Shown here piece after piece: positions 53,843 to 63,179 of a DNA stretch of 64,000 nt. The notes under the pieces are model-generated. The model searched no databases, was not told where the DNA came from, and saw only the letters and a list, made by a program, of their open reading frames with translations. The first letter of the stretch is position 1. Each line of letters opens with the position of its first letter. The stretch is from Clostridia bacterium (GTDB taxonomy: Bacteria > Bacillota > Clostridia > Oscillospirales > CAG-272): positions 1 to 64,000 of the forward strand of contig JAFUJB010000016.1 in NCBI GenBank assembly GCA_017473865.1. The letters run 5' to 3'. The position numbers were made by a program, and so were the translations under genes.

Positions 53843-56800
53843 ATGGCAAAGAGAACAGATTTGAAAAAGATTATGATTATAGGCTCAGGACCTATTATCA
53901 TCGGTCAGGCGGCAGAGTTTGACTATGCGGGCACACAGGCTTGTCTCGCTCTTAAGGAAGAGGGCTACGAAGTAGTACTTGTAAACTCCAACCCTGCGAC
54001 AATTATGACCGATACTACTATAGCGGACAAGGTATATATGGAGCCTCTGACGCTTGAATACGTAGCGCGTATACTCAGATACGAGCGTCCTGACGCAATT
54101 ATCCCCGGAATCGGCGGTCAGACAGGTCTTAACCTTGCAATGCAGCTCGAAAAGAAGGGTATTCTTAAGGAGTGTCATACCGAGCTTCTCGGAACAAGCA
54201 GCGAAAGTATCGAGAGAGCAGAGGACAGAGAGCTTTTCAAGGAGCTTTGCCAGTCGATAGGCGAGCCTACTATTCCTTCTGAAATTTCATACAGCATTGA
54301 AGAAGCAAAGGCAGCGGCAGAGCGTATCGGTTACCCCGTTGTTCTCCGTCCTGCATTTACACTCGGCGGTACGGGCGGCGGATTTGCTAACAACGAAGAA
54401 GAGCTTTGCGAAGTAGCGGTTAATGCGTTCAAGCTTTCACCCGTTAATCAGGTTCTTATCGAAAAGAGCGTAAAGGGTTATAAAGAAATTGAATTTGAAG
54501 TAATGAGAGACGGAAACGACACCGCCATCACCATCTGCGGTATGGAAAACATCGACCCTGTCGGCGTACACACGGGCGACTCGTTGGTCGTTGCTCCTAT
54601 TATGACTCTTTCCGAACACGACCAAAAGATGCTCAACGACTCGGCGATCAAGCTTATCAGAGCGCTTAAGATCAAGGGTGGATGTAACGTTCAGTTTGCG
54701 CTCGACCCTCATTCGAGCAACTACTATCTCATCGAAGTTAACCCCCGTGTTTCGCGTTCTTCGGCCCTTGCATCAAAGGCTTCGGGATACCCGATTGCAC
54801 GTGTTACGGCAAAAATCGCCGTAGGTATGACGCTTGACGAGATTAAGATAGCTAACACGAATGCCGCATTTGAGCCTCAGCTTGATTACGTTATTGCAAA
54901 GCTTCCCAGATTCCCGTTCGATAAATTTACTACCGCGTCCAACCAGCTCGGAACACAGATGAAGGCGACGGGCGAGGTTATGGGTATCGGTTCTAACCTT
55001 GAAGAATGTTTATTGAAGGGTATCCGTTCTCTCGAAGTTGGCGTAAACCATATCTATCACCACAAATTTGATAATATGAGCGACGACAAGCTCCGCGAAT
55101 ATATCAGCGAATTCCGCGACGACAATATTTTTGCAATTGCCGAACTTATTTATCGCGGCGCAACTGTTGCAGAAATTCACGATATTACGAAAATTACACC
55201 CTTCTTCCTTGAAGCTATCAAGAATATAGTCGATATGGAAAGCACCCTCAAGGCTAATGCTTTTGACCTTGAAACACTTAAAGCTGCAAAGAAGATGGGC
55301 TTTAGCGACAAATACGTTGCAAGAATGTGGGAATGCACCGAGCTTGAAGTATTCAAGTTCAGAAAAGAACACAATCTGTTCCCCGTGTTCAGAATGGTAG
55401 ATACCTGCCATACGGGTGCATATATCCCCTATTTCTACTCATCATATACGGGCGAAAATGCATCGGTTCTCACTGACAGAAAGAAGATAGTAGTTCTCGG
55501 CGCAGGACCTATCAGAATCGGTCAGGGCGTAGAATTTGACTATTCGACCGTACACGCAGTAACCACCATTAAGAATTCCGGTTACGAGGCTATTATCATT
55601 AACAACAACCCCGAAACCGTTTCCACAGACTATACCACGGCTGACAAGCTCTATTTTGAGCCTCTTACTCCCGAAGACGTTATGAACATTATCGAGTTTG
55701 AAAAACCCGAAGGTGTTATCGCTTCTCTCGGCGGTCAGACAGCAATAAACCTTGCACAGCCTCTCCACGACCTCGGAGTTAAGATAATCGGTACAGACTG
55801 CGCTGCAATCGACAAGGCGGAAAACAGAGACGCATTTGAGAAGCTTCTCAAAGAACTTAACATTCCTCAGCCCGAGGGCAGAGCGGTTACCAAGATTGAA
55901 GACGGTGTTGCCGCTGCGGCAAAGGTCGGCTATCCCGTACTCGTTCGTCCTTCGTTCGTACTCGGCGGCCGCGCAATGCAGATAGTTGCAAACGAAGAAC
56001 AGCTTCGCCACTACCTCAAGACTGCGGTTGAAATCGATGAGGACAAGCCCGTTCTTGTTGACAAGTATATCAGCGGTAAAGAGGTCGAGGTAGACGCTAT
56101 CTGCGACGGACGCGACGTGTTCGTTCCCGGTATTATGGAGCTCGTTGAGAGAACGGGCGTTCACTCGGGCGACTCTATAAGCGTATACCCCGCATTCTCG
56201 ATCTCCGACAAGGTAAAGGGCACTATTCTCCAGTATGCGAAGAAGCTCGGTCTTGGTATCGGCATCGTAGGTCTTTACAATATCCAGTTTATCGTTGACA
56301 AAGACGAAAACGTATTTATAATCGAGGTTAACCCCCGTTCATCGAGAACGGTTCCGTTCCTTTCCAAGTCAACGGGCTACAGCTTAGCTGACATTGCGAC
56401 GGAAGTAATCCTCGGTAAATCGCTCAAAGAGCAGGGAATATTCAGCCTCTATCCCGAAGAAAAGAACAGATGGTACGTAAAAGTTCCCGTATTCTCGTTC
56501 AACAAACTTCGCGGACTTGACGCATACCTCTCTCCCGAAATGAAGTCTACGGGTGAAGCTATCGGCTATGACGATAAGTTCTACCGTGCGCTCTTTAAAG
56601 CGCTTCAGGCATCGGGTATGCATTTGCAGAATTACGGCACGGTACTTGCTACTATTGCAGACTGCGACAAGGAAGAGGCGCTTCCTCTTATCCGCCGTTT
56701 CTATAATCTCGGATTTAATATTGAAGCGACGTCCGGTACGGCAAAATTCCTTAAAGAAAACGGAATCCGTACCCACGTTATCAAGAAGCTTTCCGAGGAT

Positions 56801-57016
56801 GCAGAGGAATTGGCTGACGCAATCCGTCAGGGACATATCGCGTACGTTATCAACACGAGCGACCCGTCAACCTCGGGAACGATACGCGACGGCTTTGAGA
56901 TAAGAAAATATGCTACCGAAAACAACGTAACGATGTTTACATCGCTTGATACCGTAAGAGTTCTTCTTGACGTGCTTGAAGAAACCACTTTGACTATCTC
57001 GACGATAGACGCTTAA
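53843..57016 (+). CDS. carB: Carbamoyl-phosphate synthase large subunit
   Basis: A 1057-residue large subunit, the normal length. Two ATP-grasp halves are visible (GSGPIIIGQAAEFDYAGTQA and GAGPIRIGQGVEFDYSTVHA), followed by the C-terminal MGS-like allosteric domain (about 930-1057). It makes carbamoyl phosphate from ammonia delivered by CarA, bicarbonate and 2 ATP. The small subunit gene carA is not adjacent, so it must lie elsewhere or ammonia must be used directly. Confidence 0.97.
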   Translation: MAKRTDLKKIMIIGSGPIIIGQAAEFDYAGTQACLALKEEGYEVVLVNSNPATIMTDTTIADKVYMEPLTLEYVARILRYERPDAIIPGIGGQTGLNLAMQLEKKGILKECHTELLGTSSESIERAEDRELFKELCQSIGEPTIPSEISYSIEEAKAAAERIGYPVVLRPAFTLGGTGGGFANNEEELCEVAVNAFKLSPVNQVLIEKSVKGYKEIEFEVMRDGNDTAITICGMENIDPVGVHTGDSLVVAPIMTLSEHDQKMLNDSAIKLIRALKIKGGCNVQFALDPHSSNYYLIEVNPRVSRSSALASKASGYPIARVTAKIAVGMTLDEIKIANTNAAFEPQLDYVIAKLPRFPFDKFTTASNQLGTQMKATGEVMGIGSNLEECLLKGIRSLEVGVNHIYHHKFDNMSDDKLREYISEFRDDNIFAIAELIYRGATVAEIHDITKITPFFLEAIKNIVDMESTLKANAFDLETLKAAKKMGFSDKYVARMWECTELEVFKFRKEHNLFPVFRMVDTCHTGAYIPYFYSSYTGENASVLTDRKKIVVLGAGPIRIGQGVEFDYSTVHAVTTIKNSGYEAIIINNNPETVSTDYTTADKLYFEPLTPEDVMNIIEFEKPEGVIASLGGQTAINLAQPLHDLGVKIIGTDCAAIDKAENRDAFEKLLKELNIPQPEGRAVTKIEDGVAAAAKVGYPVLVRPSFVLGGRAMQIVANEEQLRHYLKTAVEIDEDKPVLVDKYISGKEVEVDAICDGRDVFVPGIMELVERTGVHSGDSISVYPAFSISDKVKGTILQYAKKLGLGIGIVGLYNIQFIVDKDENVFIIEVNPRSSRTVPFLSKSTGYSLADIATEVILGKSLKEQGIFSLYPEEKNRWYVKVPVFSFNKLRGLDAYLSPEMKSTGEAIGYDDKFYRALFKALQASGMHLQNYGTVLATIADCDKEEALPLIRRFYNLGFNIEATSGTAKFLKENGIRTHVIKKLSEDAEELADAIRQGHIAYVINTSDPSTSGTIRDGFEIRKYATENNVTMFTSLDTVRVLLDVLEETTLTISTIDA

Positions 57017-57031
57017 ATAAAATACAAACTG

Positions 57032-57058
57032 CATAGCGGAGGGTCTCCCTCCGCTATG
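57032..57058 (+). other. GC-rich hairpin between carB and pyrK
   Basis: CATAGCGGAGGG-tct-CCCTCCGCTATG, a perfect 12-bp stem with no U-run. It may shape mRNA processing or stability between carB and the rest of the operon. Confidence 0.65.
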
Positions 57059-57074
57059 TAATAAGGGAAATATA

Positions 57075-57806
57075 ATGAAACAGACGGTATTTGAAATTAT
57101 ATCAAATAAAAAAATAGCGAAAGACGTATATGAAATGGTGCTTATGGGCGACACGCAGGGTATCGCTCCCGGTCAGTTTGTGAACATAAAACTCGAAGGT
57201 CTTTATCTCCGCCGTCCCATTTCCGTATGCGACTACGACGAAAAAACGCTTACTCTTGTCTACAAGGTCGTAGGCAAGGGAACAGAACAGATGTCAACAA
57301 TGTCAAAGGGCGTTAAGCTCGACTTGCTGACTGGACTCGGCAACGGATACGATTCGGCAAAAAGCGGGGAAATGCCTCTGCTTATCGGCGGCGGTGTGGG
57401 CGTTCCTCCTATGTACGCGCAGGCGAAAAAGCTTATTTTTGAGGGCAAGACTGTAAGCGTTATACTTGGATTTAACGCTTCTGACGAAATATTCTACGAA
57501 GAAGAATTCAAGAAAATTGGCGCAAGAGTTTTTGTAACGACCGTTGACGGAAGCGTAGGCATAAAAGGCTTTGTAACCGACGCTCTGTCGGAAGTCGGTG
57601 AATACAGCTACGTATACACCTGCGGCCCCGAGGTTATGCTTAAGGCAGTATACAATGCAACTGTTGTGAGCGGTCAGTACAGCTTTGAAGAACGTATGGG
57701 CTGCGGCTTCGGTGCTTGTATGGGATGCACCTGCAAGACCAAGTACGGCAACAAGCGTATATGCAAAGACGGGCCCGTTCTTGAAAAGGAGGAGATAATA
57801 TGGTAA
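57075..57806 (+). CDS. pyrK: Dihydroorotate dehydrogenase electron-transfer subunit
   Basis: A 243-residue FAD/2Fe-2S reductase subunit of type 1B dihydroorotate dehydrogenase. It has the FAD strand PGQFVNIKLEGLYLRRPISV, NAD-binding GGGVGVPPMYAQAKK and the 2Fe-2S cysteines of ERMGCGFGACMGCTCKTKYG plus CKDGPV. It overlaps pyrD by 7 bases, typical of the PyrDK pair, and links the oxidation to NAD+. Confidence 0.95.
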   Translation: MKQTVFEIISNKKIAKDVYEMVLMGDTQGIAPGQFVNIKLEGLYLRRPISVCDYDEKTLTLVYKVVGKGTEQMSTMSKGVKLDLLTGLGNGYDSAKSGEMPLLIGGGVGVPPMYAQAKKLIFEGKTVSVILGFNASDEIFYEEEFKKIGARVFVTTVDGSVGIKGFVTDALSEVGEYSYVYTCGPEVMLKAVYNATVVSGQYSFEERMGCGFGACMGCTCKTKYGNKRICKDGPVLEKEEIIW

Positions 57807-58711
57807 ACACGAAAATCTCCCTTTGCGGAATTGAAATTGATAACCCCGTAATCCCCGCGAGCGGAACTTACGGATTCGGCTATGAATTTGCCGAACTGTA
57901 TGACATAAACTGCCTTGGAACGTTTAGCTTCAAGGGTACGACGAAAGACGCAAGATTCGGTAATCCTACCCCGAGAATTGCAGAGTGCGCTTCGGGTATG
58001 CTCAATGCCGTAGGACTTCAGAATCCCGGTGTTGAAAAGGTAATATCCGAGGAGCTGCCTAAGCTGGCAAAGGTATTTAACAAAAAAGTTATGGCAAACG
58101 TAAGCGGATTTTCTCTTGAAGACTACGTTTACACTTGCGAAAAGTTAGACAAACAAGAGCAGGTAGGCTGGCTTGAAGTTAACATAAGCTGTCCCAACGT
58201 ACACGGCGGCGGTATGAGCTTTGGCACGTCGTGCGAATCTGCTTATGAGGTTACAAAGGCTGTCAAGGCGGTAACGACAAAACCCGTTATAATCAAGCTT
58301 TCGCCAAACGTAACGGATATAGCAAGTATAGCTGCGGCTTGCGAAAGTGCAGGCGCGGACGCTATAAGTATGATAAATACGCTTATGGGGATGAGAATTA
58401 ACCTTAAGACGAGAAAACCCATAATTGCAAATAAAACGGGCGGATATTCCGGCCCCGCAATTATGCCTGTTGCTCTGCGAATGGTATATCAGGTATATGA
58501 AGCGGTAAAAATACCGATAGTGGGTATGGGCGGTATTTCAACTGCCGAAGACGTAATCGAAATGATGCTTGCGGGTGCGACTGCCGTTGAAGTAGGCGCG
58601 GCAAACCTGATAGACCCCTATGCCTGCAAGAATATTATAGACGAGCTTCCCAAGGCAATGGAAAAATACAGAATAAATGATCTGAAAGAAATAATCGGAG
58701 GTGCGCACTGA
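57800..58711 (+). CDS. pyrD: Dihydroorotate dehydrogenase, NAD-dependent catalytic subunit
   Basis: A 303-residue FMN barrel of type 1[32 protein letters not shown] with the family Cys, KLSPNVTD and [15 protein letters not shown]. It pairs with PyrK. The stop overlaps the pyrF start by one base. Confidence 0.95.
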   Translation: MVNTKISLCGIEIDNPVIPASGTYGFGYEFAELYDINCLGTFSFKGTTKDARFGNPTPRIAECASGMLNAVGLQNPGVEKVISEELPKLAKVFNKKVMANVSGFSLEDYVYTCEKLDKQEQVGWLEVNISCPNVHGGGMSFGTSCESAYEVTKAVKAVTTKPVIIKLSPNVTDIASIAAACESAGADAISMINTLMGMRINLKTRKPIIANKTGGYSGPAIMPVALRMVYQVYEAVKIPIVGMGGISTAEDVIEMMLAGATAVEVGAANLIDPYACKNIIDELPKAMEKYRINDLKEIIGGAH

Positions 58712-59409
58712 TGGGCAGAGACGTAATAATTGCTTGTGATTTTTCAACCAAGCAGGCAGTAATGGATTTTCTTGACAAGTTCAAGGAAGAAAAACCTTTT
58801 GTAAAAATCGGTATGGAGCTTTACTATGCCGAAGGCCCCGAAATCGTAAGAGAAATTAAGGCAAGAGGACACAAGATATTCCTTGATTTGAAGCTTCACG
58901 ATATTCCGAATACGGTAAAAAAGGCTATGGCGGTACTTTCGCGCCTTGACGTAGATATGACAAACCTTCACGCAGCAGGCACGATAGCTATGATGGAAGA
59001 AGCAATCGTAGGACTTACGAAAGAGGACGGCACACGTCCTATGCTTATTGCGGTAACACAGCTTACCTCGACAAGCGAAGAAAGAATGAAAAACGAGCTT
59101 CTCATCGACGCTCCCATTGACAAGACGGTAATGCACTACGCAATGAACGCGAAAAAAGCAGGTCTTGACGGTGTCGTATGTTCACCCCTCGAAGCAGGCA
59201 AGGTTCACGACACTTGCGGTAAGGATTTCGTAACGGTTACTCCCGGTGTAAGATTTACTGATGGCGACGTTGGCGACCAGGTAAGAGTTATGACTCCCGA
59301 ACAGGCAAAGAAGATAGGCTCTGACTATATCGTTGTAGGCAGACCTATTACTGCCGCAGAAGATCCCGTTGCCGCATACAGAAGATGCGTAAAAGAATTC
59401 GTAGACTGA
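58711..59409 (+). CDS. pyrF: Orotidine 5'-phosphate decarboxylase
   Basis: A 232-residue barrel enzyme of normal length with the catalytic stretch [16 protein letters not shown] and the phosphate site [13 protein letters not shown]. It makes UMP. GGAGGTG lies inside the end of pyrD upstream of its ATG. Confidence 0.95.
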   Translation: MGRDVIIACDFSTKQAVMDFLDKFKEEKPFVKIGMELYYAEGPEIVREIKARGHKIFLDLKLHDIPNTVKKAMAVLSRLDVDMTNLHAAGTIAMMEEAIVGLTKEDGTRPMLIAVTQLTSTSEERMKNELLIDAPIDKTVMHYAMNAKKAGLDGVVCSPLEAGKVHDTCGKDFVTVTPGVRFTDGDVGDQVRVMTPEQAKKIGSDYIVVGRPITAAEDPVAAYRRCVKEFVD

Positions 59410-59427
59410 TAAAAAGGAGACGGAAAG

Positions 59428-60084
59428 ATGGAAGGATATAAGAGAGAGTTTATAAAGTTTTTGCAGGACGCAGGCGTATTGAAGTTTGGTGATTTTATCG
59501 CTAAGAGCGGCAGAAGAATTCCTTACTTTATCAATGCGGGCGATATCAAGACGGGCGACCAGATTTCAAAGCTCGGCGAGTTCTATGCAAAGGCATATCT
59601 TGAAAAAATAGGTAACAAGAGAACGGTTCTTTACGGACCTGCATACAAGGGTATTTCAATAGCGGTTTCTTCCGCAGTAGCACTTGCAAAGCAGGGACTT
59701 GACGTACCATTCTTCTTCAATAGAAAAGAAGTTAAGGATCACGGCGAAGGCGGCGTATTCGTCGGCTACGTACCCAAGGAAAATGAAGAGATCGTAATCG
59801 TTGAAGACGTAATCACGGCAGGTACCGCGATCCGCGAAAGTATGGAAATCCTTTCAAGCGTAAAGGGTGCAAAGGTCTCGGCTGTTTTTGTAATGGTTGA
59901 CAGAAAAGAAAAGGGCAAGACCGATATGTCGGCTATGGCTGAACTTGAAAAAGAGTACGGCTTCCCCGTATATTCGGTTGTTGACGTATACGATATAATT
60001 GAATATCTCGAAGAGGATGAAGCAAACAAAGAAAATGTTGACCGCATTAAGAACTATCTTGCAGTCAACGGCGCGAAAGCGTAA
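59428..60084 (+). CDS. pyrE: Orotate phosphoribosyltransferase
   Basis: A 218-residue phosphoribosyltransferase with the PRPP motif IVIVEDVITAGTAIRESM and FFFNRKEVKDHGEGG. AAAAGGAGAC precedes the ATG. Confidence 0.95.
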   Translation: MEGYKREFIKFLQDAGVLKFGDFIAKSGRRIPYFINAGDIKTGDQISKLGEFYAKAYLEKIGNKRTVLYGPAYKGISIAVSSAVALAKQGLDVPFFFNRKEVKDHGEGGVFVGYVPKENEEIVIVEDVITAGTAIRESMEILSSVKGAKVSAVFVMVDRKEKGKTDMSAMAELEKEYGFPVYSVVDVYDIIEYLEEDEANKENVDRIKNYLAVNGAKA

Positions 60085-60118
60085 ATATTTGTAATATCCC
60101 GATAAAAAGGAGAAAACT

Positions 60119-61036
60119 ATGAGAAGCATTATTGATATAATGGATTTATCGGTCGAAGAGATCGACGGGTTGCTTAACGTTGCCGAAGATATAATTGCAA
60201 ACCCCAAAAAGTATGCAAAAGTATGCGACGGCAAGAAACTTGCTACTCTGTTTTTTGAACCCTCAACAAGAACAAGACTCAGTTTTGAAGCGGCAATGTA
60301 TGAGCTGGGCGGAAACGTAATCGGTTTCTCCGATGCAAACAGCAGCTCTTCCTCAAAGGGCGAAAGCGTTGCGGATACCGCGAGAGTAATAAGCTGCTAT
60401 GCTGATATAATCGCAATGCGCCATCCCAAAGAGGGTGCACCCTACGTTGCATCGCTTAACGCGTCAATACCTGTTATCAATGCGGGCGACGGAGGACATA
60501 ACCATCCCACGCAGACACTTGCCGACCTTCTCACTATCAAGAGAGAAAAGGGCAGATTTGACAGCCTTACAGTCGGTCTTTGCGGCGACTTGAAGTTCGG
60601 AAGAACAGTTCATTCGCTTATTTCAGCACTTTCGAGATATGAAAATATTAAGTTTGTGATGATATCTCCCGACGAGCTTTGTATCCCCGACTACGTAAAG
60701 CAAAACGTGCTTATTCCTAATGGTATTGAATATACCGAAGAGAGAAGTCTTGAAGATGCAATGCCCGGTCTTGACATACTTTATATGACACGTGTTCAGA
60801 AAGAAAGATTTTTCAACGAGGCTGATTATATCAGACTTAAGGATACTTATATTCTTACTCCTGAAAAACTCGCACACGCAAAAGAAGACCTCTGCATTAT
60901 GCATCCGCTGCCCCGTGTAAACGAGATATCGGTGGCTGTTGACAACGACAAGCGAGCTTGTTATTTCAAGCAGGTATTAAACGGCAAATATATGCGTATG
61001 GCGCTTATACTTAAACTTTTGGAGGTGCAGGTATAA
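60119..61036 (+). CDS. pyrB: Aspartate carbamoyltransferase catalytic subunit
   Basis: A 305-residue subunit with the carbamoyl-phosphate loop [14 protein letters not shown], the 80s-type loop [24 protein letters not shown] and [10 protein letters not shown]. It is followed with a one-base overlap by the regulatory subunit, so it forms the PyrBI holoenzyme. Confidence 0.96.
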   Translation: MRSIIDIMDLSVEEIDGLLNVAEDIIANPKKYAKVCDGKKLATLFFEPSTRTRLSFEAAMYELGGNVIGFSDANSSSSSKGESVADTARVISCYADIIAMRHPKEGAPYVASLNASIPVINAGDGGHNHPTQTLADLLTIKREKGRFDSLTVGLCGDLKFGRTVHSLISALSRYENIKFVMISPDELCIPDYVKQNVLIPNGIEYTEERSLEDAMPGLDILYMTRVQKERFFNEADYIRLKDTYILTPEKLAHAKEDLCIMHPLPRVNEISVAVDNDKRACYFKQVLNGKYMRMALILKLLEVQV

Positions 61037-61467
61037 TGATTATCGGACAGATACAAGAGGGAATAGTTCTCGACCACATTACAGCGGGCAGGGGTATGAA
61101 AATATACGACGTGCTCGGACTTGGCAATCTTGACTGCGCTGTTGCGGTAATAGTAAACGCAGACAGTGAAAAGATGGGTAAAAAGGACATAATCAAGATA
61201 AGCGGACCTATCGACATTGACTTTCGTATGGTAGGCTTGCTTGACTCCAACGTTACGGTAAACATTATCAGCGGGGGAACTGTCGTAAAGAGAGAAAAGA
61301 TTGAGCTTCCCGAAAAGATAACGGGTGTACTCAAATGCAAAAACCCCAGATGTATAACGACGACCGAGCAGGAATTACAGCACGTATTCAAGCTCTGTAA
61401 CGAGGAAGAAAAAGTATACCGTTGCATCTACTGCGAAACAAAAGCAGAATTTTCAAGCGTTGAATAA
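61036..61467 (+). CDS. pyrI: Aspartate carbamoyltransferase regulatory subunit
   Basis: A 143-residue regulatory subunit. The allosteric domain comes first (IQEGIVLDHITAGRGMKIYD), and the zinc site follows: CKNPRC and CIYC. Nucleotide feedback control is therefore likely. Last gene of the operon. Confidence 0.95.
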   Translation: MIIGQIQEGIVLDHITAGRGMKIYDVLGLGNLDCAVAVIVNADSEKMGKKDIIKISGPIDIDFRMVGLLDSNVTVNIISGGTVVKREKIELPEKITGVLKCKNPRCITTTEQELQHVFKLCNEEEKVYRCIYCETKAEFSSVE

Positions 61468-61473
61468 AAATAA

Positions 61474-61515
61474 GGCTATACACGGGCGAAACCCGCGTAT
61501 AGCCATTATTTATTC
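61474..61515 (+). terminator. Terminator of the pyr operon
   Basis: GGCTATAC and GTATAGCC pair outside CGGG/CCCG (one mismatch between them), loop cgaaa, then attatttatt. Confidence 0.85.
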
Positions 61516-61531
61516 GTAATTGACACAGTAA

Positions 61532-61894
61532 TTAGTAATTATTTACATTTTCCTTTGCCGTGTTAATTGAGGCGATGAGAATTCGTTTTATTTCCAAACA
61601 ATCATCAAGCAAGGAATTACTCATTTTATCGTCAATATATTCAGACATAAAGAGTAATTTAATCCAGTATTCAGTTTCGGCTGTTTCTTTTAAGGCTATA
61701 TGCATTTTAGAAATAAAATCCGCCTTGCTTTGACCATAGTTTGCCTCGTTTATATTTGCACCTATACTTGTACCACTACGGACTATTTGTTTTGAAATTA
61801 TTGTTTCCTTTTTATTTTTAATTAAATGCTGATGCAATTTCACAATTCGTGCTGCAAAAACAATAGATTTATCTATAAGTAAATTCTCTTTCAT
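61532..61894 (-). CDS. Four-helix-bundle protein (S23/TIGR02436 type)
   Basis: A 120-residue helical protein with the family pattern KQIVRSGTSIGANINEANYG and the C-terminal helix with LDDCLEIKRILIASINTAKEN. This family also occurs as inserted sequence in 23S rRNA genes and is often found in isolated, mobile-looking positions. I start at ATG 61894, about 8 bases after GAGGCGGTG; an ATG at 61918 has no ribosome-binding site. The function is unknown. Confidence 0.85.
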   Translation of the reverse strand: MKENLLIDKSIVFAARIVKLHQHLIKNKKETIISKQIVRSGTSIGANINEANYGQSKADFISKMHIALKETAETEYWIKLLFMSEYIDDKMSNSLLDDCLEIKRILIASINTAKENVNNY

Positions 61895-61944
61895 TATAAA
61901 CACCGCCTCTCTAAACATTAATAGCAGAAACTTTAGATTAAATC

Positions 61945-62028
61945 AATTATTCATTATTCATTAGCGAAGCGATTTCATTATTCATTACGAAAATCCGTTT
62001 AAATGAATGATGAATAATGAATAGAGTA
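61945..62028. repeat. A+T-rich inverted-repeat element
   Basis: Runs of attattcatt on one side (61947-61990) and their complement aatgaatgatgaataatgaat (62002-62022) form a long imperfect palindrome around cgaaaatccgtttaa, between the four-helix-bundle gene and the tRNA terminator. It resembles a small palindromic mobile or stem-loop element. Confidence 0.5.
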
Positions 62029-62040
62029 TAATACAAAACA

Positions 62041-62074
62041 AAAATCCCATCGACAAAAGTCGACAGGATTTTCG
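62041..62074 (-). terminator. Terminator after the tRNA genes
   Basis: AAAATCC-cat-CGAC and GTCG-aca-GGATTTT pair on the minus strand after tRNA-Glu and are followed by TTTGTTTTG. Confidence 0.7.
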
Positions 62075-62077
62075 TTT

Positions 62078-62152
62078 TGGTGACCCGTGGGGGAATCGAA
62101 CCCCCGTTACTGCCGTGAAAGGGCGGTGTCTTAACCGCTTGACCAACGGGCC
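62078..62152 (-). tRNA. tRNA-Glu (TTC)
   Basis: A full cloverleaf of 75 nt including the encoded CCA. The acceptor GGCCCGT pairs with ACGGGTC (one G-U). The anticodon loop reads CTTTCAC, giving anticodon TTC (Glu). The T loop is GGTTCGATTCC type. It is transcribed with the next tRNA, 5 bases away. Confidence 0.96.
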
Positions 62153-62157
62153 GAATA

Positions 62158-62234
62158 TGGTAGCGGAAGTCGGATTTGAACCAACGACCTGCCGGGTATG
62201 AACCGGATGCTCTAGCCAGCTGAGCTATTCCGCC
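62158..62234 (-). tRNA. tRNA-Met (CAT)
   Basis: A 77-nt cloverleaf with encoded CCA. The acceptor GCGGAA/TTCCGC is perfect with a G1-U72 wobble. Anticodon CAT. It lacks the C1-A72 mismatch of initiator tRNA, so elongator tRNA-Met is likely; a lysidine-modified tRNA-Ile2 is an alternative. Confidence 0.92.
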
Positions 62235-62265
62235 ATAAAACTCCGTTCCAGCGGAACGCTCAGCT

Positions 62266-62294
62266 AGTATAACATAACAGTTAATATTTGTCAA
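62266..62294 (-). promoter_or_regulatory. Promoter of the tRNA-Met/tRNA-Glu transcript
   Basis: On the minus strand TTGACA (62294-62289), 17-bp spacer, TATACT (62271-62266). Confidence 0.85.
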
Positions 62295-62463
62295 GTGTTT
62301 TCTGCAAAATATTTTTGTTTTTTTACTTTAAAATTATATCCTTCTTTCGCTGTATAGTTAAATGCCGTAGTAGGTACACTTTTTTGTTCAAATATCAATA
62401 AAATTATATGAATCTCAGCAGGGGGCTAACAATAATCCCTTCATATAACAGACAAAAGTAACG

Positions 62464-62500
62464 CAAAAGCACTTATGGCAAAAACCATAAGTGCCTTTTT
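62464..62500. terminator. Terminator of the ribbon-helix-helix gene
   Basis: GCACTTATGG and CCATAAGTGC pair around caaaaa; a T-run follows on both strands. It probably serves the minus-strand RHH gene. Confidence 0.85.
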
Positions 62501-62525
62501 GTACAGCTTGCAAAATAAATTCAGT

Positions 62526-62711
62526 TTATTTTTGGGGTTGTGGAATTTCAATTTCGCCCTCGTTTTTTTCGAATGCCTTTATCTCTTGTCTTATCAAATA
62601 AAGTATTTCTCCGTTTGCTGAACGACCGTAATATTTTGAGATATAGTGCAATTTATAGTGAAGTTCCGGATCAATTTCTATCCCAATATGCTTATTGTTT
62701 TTATTTCTCAT
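62526..62711 (-). CDS. Ribbon-helix-helix DNA-binding protein (Arc/CopG type, 61 aa)
   Basis: A 61-residue protein with the RHH pattern: a short beta strand (HIGIEIDPELHYKLHYISKY), a turn (YGRSANGEILYLIRQEIKAF) and an acidic tail. It is a likely dimeric repressor. It lies divergent from the SLOG-like gene, with two palindromes in the 110-base gap that could be its operators. GGGGAGA precedes the ATG. Confidence 0.82.
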   Translation of the reverse strand: MRNKNNKHIGIEIDPELHYKLHYISKYYGRSANGEILYLIRQEIKAFEKNEGEIEIPQPQK

Positions 62712-62727
62712 AAATATCTCCCCAAAA

Positions 62728-62800
62728 AATCTTAATATAAGTTTATTTTAAGATTATTTTGTGGTATAATGTTGTAAGTATACTTAAATTAAGTATACTA
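62728..62800. promoter_or_regulatory. Divergent promoter region with paired palindromes
   Basis: TATAAT at 62765-62770 with a weak TTTATT -35 (62742-62747) faces the SLOG gene. Two AGTATACT palindromes (62777-62784 and 62792-62799, 15 bp centre to centre) and the inverted repeat AATCTTAA / TTAAGATT (62728-62735, 62748-62755) fit operators for the divergently encoded RHH protein. Confidence 0.55.
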
Positions 62801-62821
62801 AATATTTACTTGGAGTTTATT

Positions 62822-63151
62822 ATGAAAATTGCAATTGTAGGTTCAAGGGGTGTTGCTGTCAATGATATTGGCAGGTATATTTCAGACATTGAAGAAATTG
62901 TTTCGGGAGGAGCGAATGGGGTAGATTCTTGCGTTGCGGAATATGCAAAAGAAAACGGAATAAAGATTACGGTATTTTTACCTCAATATGAGCGCTACGG
63001 TCGTGCGGCGCCTATCATAAGAAACAAAGAAATAGTTGACTATTCGGACAAAATTATTGCATTTTGGAACGGAAGCTCAAAAGGTACGCTGTCGGTTATA
63101 AAATATGCTGAAAAAACAGGAAAACCGTGTGAAATTGTTCTCTGCAAGTAA
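62822..63151 (+). CDS. SLOG-domain protein (DUF2493/YpsA-like)
   Basis: A 109-residue Rossmann-like protein of the SLOG superfamily (DprA / YspA relatives), which binds nucleotides or nucleotide-derived ligands. It has MKIAIVGSRGVAVNDIGRYI, the glycine-rich GGANGVDSCVAEYA motif and VFLPQYERYGRAAPIIRNKE. Some relatives act in defence or stress nucleotide sensing. The start is ATG 62822, six bases after GGAG at 62812-62815. Confidence 0.8.
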   Translation: MKIAIVGSRGVAVNDIGRYISDIEEIVSGGANGVDSCVAEYAKENGIKITVFLPQYERYGRAAPIIRNKEIVDYSDKIIAFWNGSSKGTLSVIKYAEKTGKPCEIVLCK

Positions 63152-63179
63152 TTTTCTGTGTTTTTAATTAAGTCAGTGG

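Noticed and set aside
62078..62294. tRNA-associated integrated element
   Set aside because: The RHH, SLOG and four-helix-bundle genes near the tRNAs suggested an island, but no integrase and no repeat of the tRNA 3' end was seen.
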